Below, in pieces: positions 61,257-64,000 of a DNA stretch of 64,000 bases. Source of the stretch: PRS1 sp965250265 (lineage in GTDB: Bacteria > Bacteroidota > Bacteroidia > Flavobacteriales > Flavobacteriaceae); the NCBI GenBank assembly GCA_965250265.1, contig CBDFNO010000014.1, positions 1 through 64,000 on the forward strand, in the 5' to 3' direction. The translations under genes and the position numbers were made by a program. The notes beneath the pieces are model-generated. The model saw only the letters and a program-made list of their open reading frames with translations. It ran no database searches and was not told where the DNA came from. Position 1 is the stretch's first letter. Every line of letters begins with the position of its first letter.

Positions 61257-61616
61257 GGAATATAACCGAAAAGAAAACCAACACATACGCGACTGCACAG
61301 AATACACACATGTAGTTGTATAGAAATGAGAAGAAAAATCAATCAATCAATCAATACAACTTACAATAGAAACCGTCAGGGTAGCATATTTGGCACTCAC
61401 TCTATCTTCACAAACGAATTGATCCTTGCAAAAGCTCAACTTTGAAATTATAGTATTTACATTTGTACTTTCTTTGATGCTATTCACTGCTGCTGCTTGG
61501 GCAATCGAGCCAACAAACCAGAAGAAGGCATAAAACACGGTGACAGCAAAATCCTGGAATTAAAATAATTTCAGCAATGTCTTTCGATGTGAATTCGTTG
61601 AAAAGGTTTATTCAAT

Positions 61617-61851
61617 AATTACGTAACGGAAAGTTGCTTATATGCGAAATTTCGTTGGTTAAATATCTCATGTCCAACTTAGTTTCCATCCTTCTTTACG
61701 CGAAATTAGATGTACCTCGACCTATGTGACCCGTCGGTGGCCGTCCGGATTAAACCCGCGCGGGCACCGCAGTGCCCCCCTTAGCTGGGAAACTAAGTTA
61801 AAATGAGATATCAACCAATGATATTTCGCATAGAAACAACGTTACGTAATT
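61617..61851. mobile_element. 235-bp MITE with long inverted ends
   Basis: AATTACGTAACG and TATGCGAAATTTCGTTGGTT then AACTTAGTTTCC at the left are mirrored by GGAAACTAAGTT, AACCAATGATATTTCGCATA and CGTTACGTAATT at the right. The centre is GC-rich (CCCGCGCGGGCACCGC). The superfamily is not assigned. Confidence 0.8.
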
Positions 61852-61876
61852 GTTTCAAGCTATTAACTTCCCTGGA

Positions 61877-62336
61877 AGACGGAACAGATGGCACTTTGTT
61901 ATAAACAGACCATGTGGACCCACCACCCACCCCCAAAATTAGGTTTTGCATTGTTTTCCGCAAATATTTTTGGGACCACCCCCACTTTTTAAGGAAGCAT
62001 GTTTTTTTCTTCAAAAATTTCCATGACCACCCCCACACCATTTCACAAGCAACACATTTTTCCAGCATGTCTATTCCAACCACCTCCAATCACCTAAAGT
62101 ATGAAAACACCTTTCATAGGTCATTGCCATTTGTGTTACATTGGGTAACTTAATGGTACACCAGGGAAGGACGAGGATGATAGAAGCATGATAAAACAGT
62201 ATATAGGACCTTAGTTTTGTTCATTTCATTCATTCTGCTCATTTTTGTTCATTTTTGGTACAGGAAAAAAAATTGCAATGGAATTTTTCTACATTTTTGC
62301 TTTGTTTGCCACCACCCACCCCACCATCTGTTCCGT
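61877..62336. mobile_element. Possible MITE with internal CCACCCCCAC repeats
   Basis: GACGGAACAGATGG at the left is matched by CCATCTGTTCCGT at about 62321-62334. Between them are repeats of ACCACCCCCAC(T/A) and AAAAATTT, giving a Trp-Ser-rich minus frame without meaning. A 15-bp C run lies just outside (about 62351-62365). Confidence 0.45.
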
Positions 62337-62366
62337 AACTTTTTTCCCGACCCCCCCCCCCCCCCT

Positions 62367-63410
62367 TCCCTGTGCCAGGTGGTAAATTATACCAGGGAAT
62401 CCCATAAAATAAATAAAACCTAAACGTTGTGAATTTGGTCAAGAAACATTCAATAGAAACAAGCATATACATTCCATTACAGAGAATCTCAATCTGGACA
62501 TGCTGAATCAGTAATACCATACATATTGATTAGTTAATAATTATTTACTAAGAGGTACATTTACTTTCATCTATATTGTTTCCAAATATATTGTGCTTAC
62601 AATTAATTCATTTCTTTGATTGCACACATCGATTCAAAAGCCAATTTTCATTGAGGATATAAAATTGGCACGGTTTGATTGAAGCATAAACGTCTCTACG
62701 ATAGAAATTTTAAACCATCTGTTTAATTCGGTTTTCTTGAATACGATGTCGATTAAAGTTCAGATGACTTAAATGAAATTTAAATTGTCTAATTTAAACC
62801 ATCTGAAAGACGCTTTCAATGAAATAAAACGTTTAATAAGACGTCAATCGTCGTCGACGACAAAGATGACTTAAAAAGTCGAAATAGTTTTTCGAAATAT
62901 AAAGTCATTGCGCTGGCAATACTTTAAGATCTTCATGCTTTAAATTAAAAAAGCTCTTGTCACTAGCACCCTAAACTTGAACTGTTCTGCTGTCTAATTA
63001 ACGGTCAGACTACCATAACCTTTGCTGTGATCTGTCTTCGTTTGGCTTACGAATGCCTCGTTTATTCGGTAATTCGGCAAACATTAGCAGCAATGACTGA
63101 TGAAACCTCTAATGCCTGGTCCTCTTCTTCCTTTCCTCATCTAATTATTTTCATTTCGGTAAAACTGTACTCTTCAATTTCTTCATCCTTCCCCCTCCTC
63201 GACATTTTGAATAATTCGGAAAGCGCAACAGCTGCCATATTTTCAAAAAATTAAAATCGAGTGATTCGGCAAAAATGCAAATCGTCTCATGTTACAAATC
63301 ACACTGATTCAAATTTTTTGATGAACATTGGATTTTCGAATTTTATGTCTCTCTCCACACGTCACACAGACGGTTTAAAATATAAGTCATTTAGACGTTC
63401 AAGTCGTCTG
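62367..63410. other. No gene seen
   Basis: AT-rich, with short frames only. GACTTAAA/AGACGTC/AGATGACTT words recur between 62690 and 62890 without a clear repeat unit. Confidence 0.35.
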
Positions 63411-63454
63411 TGCACGCACGCGCGCGCGCGCGGGTGTTTGTGTGTGTGTGTGTG
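63411..63454. repeat. (CG)n/(GT)n microsatellite
   Basis: GCACGCACGCGCGCGCGCGC followed by GGGTGTTT and (GT)n. It is alternating purine-pyrimidine. Confidence 0.95.
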
Positions 63455-63821
63455 ACCACGGCTACTAAACCCATTAGTAGTAATTGTTTTCTTATTCAGA
63501 AAATCCGGATGTTAATATATGTATATAACGATGAACCACCTTCCGGCATATCATTTACCGACGTTGTTTTTATTTGCTGATGAAGGTATTATCAGGTCCC
63601 ATGTGTGATTGTATAGGATTGTATAGGGTTCATGAATTGGACTGAAATAACATCCATTGATTACGTTGCATGGTGCAATGCTTATCAGATAATGTCAATT
63701 GCTGGTCGCTGTTGATTTAAACTTGATGTGGAGATTAAAAAGGTTCATATTATGCAAGGTTACCTTGTAAATGTTAATTAAAGCTTTGAAGAGGTGAATT
63801 CCATTATACATTACATTCGAG

Positions 63822-63877
63822 GAACGGGCGTGTTGCGCACGAACAAGGAACGGGCGTGTTGCCCACGAACGAGGAAC
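63822..63877. repeat. 27-bp tandem repeat, two copies plus partial
   Basis: AGGAACGGGCGTGTTGC(G/C)C followed by ACGAAC(A/G) occurs twice, then AGGAACGGACGTG begins a third copy. The window end beyond it is GC-rich and has no recognisable gene. Confidence 0.85.
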
Positions 63878-64000
63878 GGACGTGGATGGGGGCACGCACA
63901 TGGCCCGTCCTCCCGCGTTGGTAGTGATGGGTGCTTCTGGGGTGCCGTCCCCATGCTTTGATGGGGAGTTCCTGTCTCATTGTGGGAAGACCGTTCCACC

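Noticed and set aside
61811..62089. Trp-rich 92-codon frame
   Set aside because: It arises from CCACCCCCAC-type repeats inside a probable MITE.

Overview
The window looks like nuclear DNA of a marine invertebrate, most likely a lophotrochozoan such as a mollusc. This is an inference from the transposon families present and from the AT-rich background. It shows no operons, no bacterial-style gene packing and no recognisable host housekeeping gene. Almost everything that can be supported is mobile-element sequence in various states of decay, plus several very large tandem repeats.

Layout. (1) 1-4.5 kb: a decayed transposon-associated ORF on the minus strand, split by a TA-flanked foldback element (272-1321), followed by a MITE (2952-3369), a (GT)n tract and a 'TATCTCGAC' foldback element with long poly-C runs. 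(2) 4.8-7.8 kb: a frameshifted protein-primed type B DNA polymerase of the Polinton/Maverick/adintovirus type. (3) 8.35-9.5 kb: a P-element/THAP9-like transposase pseudogene. (4) 11.0-11.8 kb: a reverse transcriptase fragment, then a 68-bp tandem array and a 31-bp tandem array. (5) 14.7-23.05 kb: one minus-strand non-LTR retrotransposon whose reverse-transcriptase ORF is split by a roughly 6.3-kb array of 50-bp repeats. The repeat monomer is a piece of that same ORF. Its 5' part keeps a degenerate 2A-like motif and a Cys/His finger. (6) 25.2-26.4 kb: a pogo-like MITE and another LINE fragment carrying a SINE tail. (7) 26.44-32.32 kb: a giant GC-rich low-complexity block alternating between GTGCGTAT-type and GTCCGTGC-type repeats, with one internal strand inversion and one AT-rich palindromic spacer. 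(8) 32.5-33.7 kb: palindromic hairpins of one family. (9) 33.9-36.85 kb: a plus-strand LINE with an SGNH-hydrolase-like ORF1 and an endonuclease/reverse-transcriptase ORF2. (10) 37.5-51.8 kb: a cluster of five related DDE transposase copies, all on the plus strand. One is intact (675 aa, 42954-44981). One is bounded by matching terminal inverted repeats and TTAA target duplications (48093-51251), which points to the Kolobok superfamily. (11) 54.4-58.85 kb: two more minus-strand LINE fragments and a pogo-like element. (12) 61-62.4 kb: three MITE-like inverted-repeat elements.

How the parts relate. The autonomous classes seen (Kolobok-like, P-like, Polinton-like, several LINE clades) could supply proteins for the nearby non-autonomous elements (MITEs, SINE). 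That pairing is inferred from family type and is not shown by the sequence. The only ORF that looks intact and protein-coding is the 675-aa transposase. The long open frames inside 26.4-32.3 kb are products of simple repeats and should not be annotated as genes.
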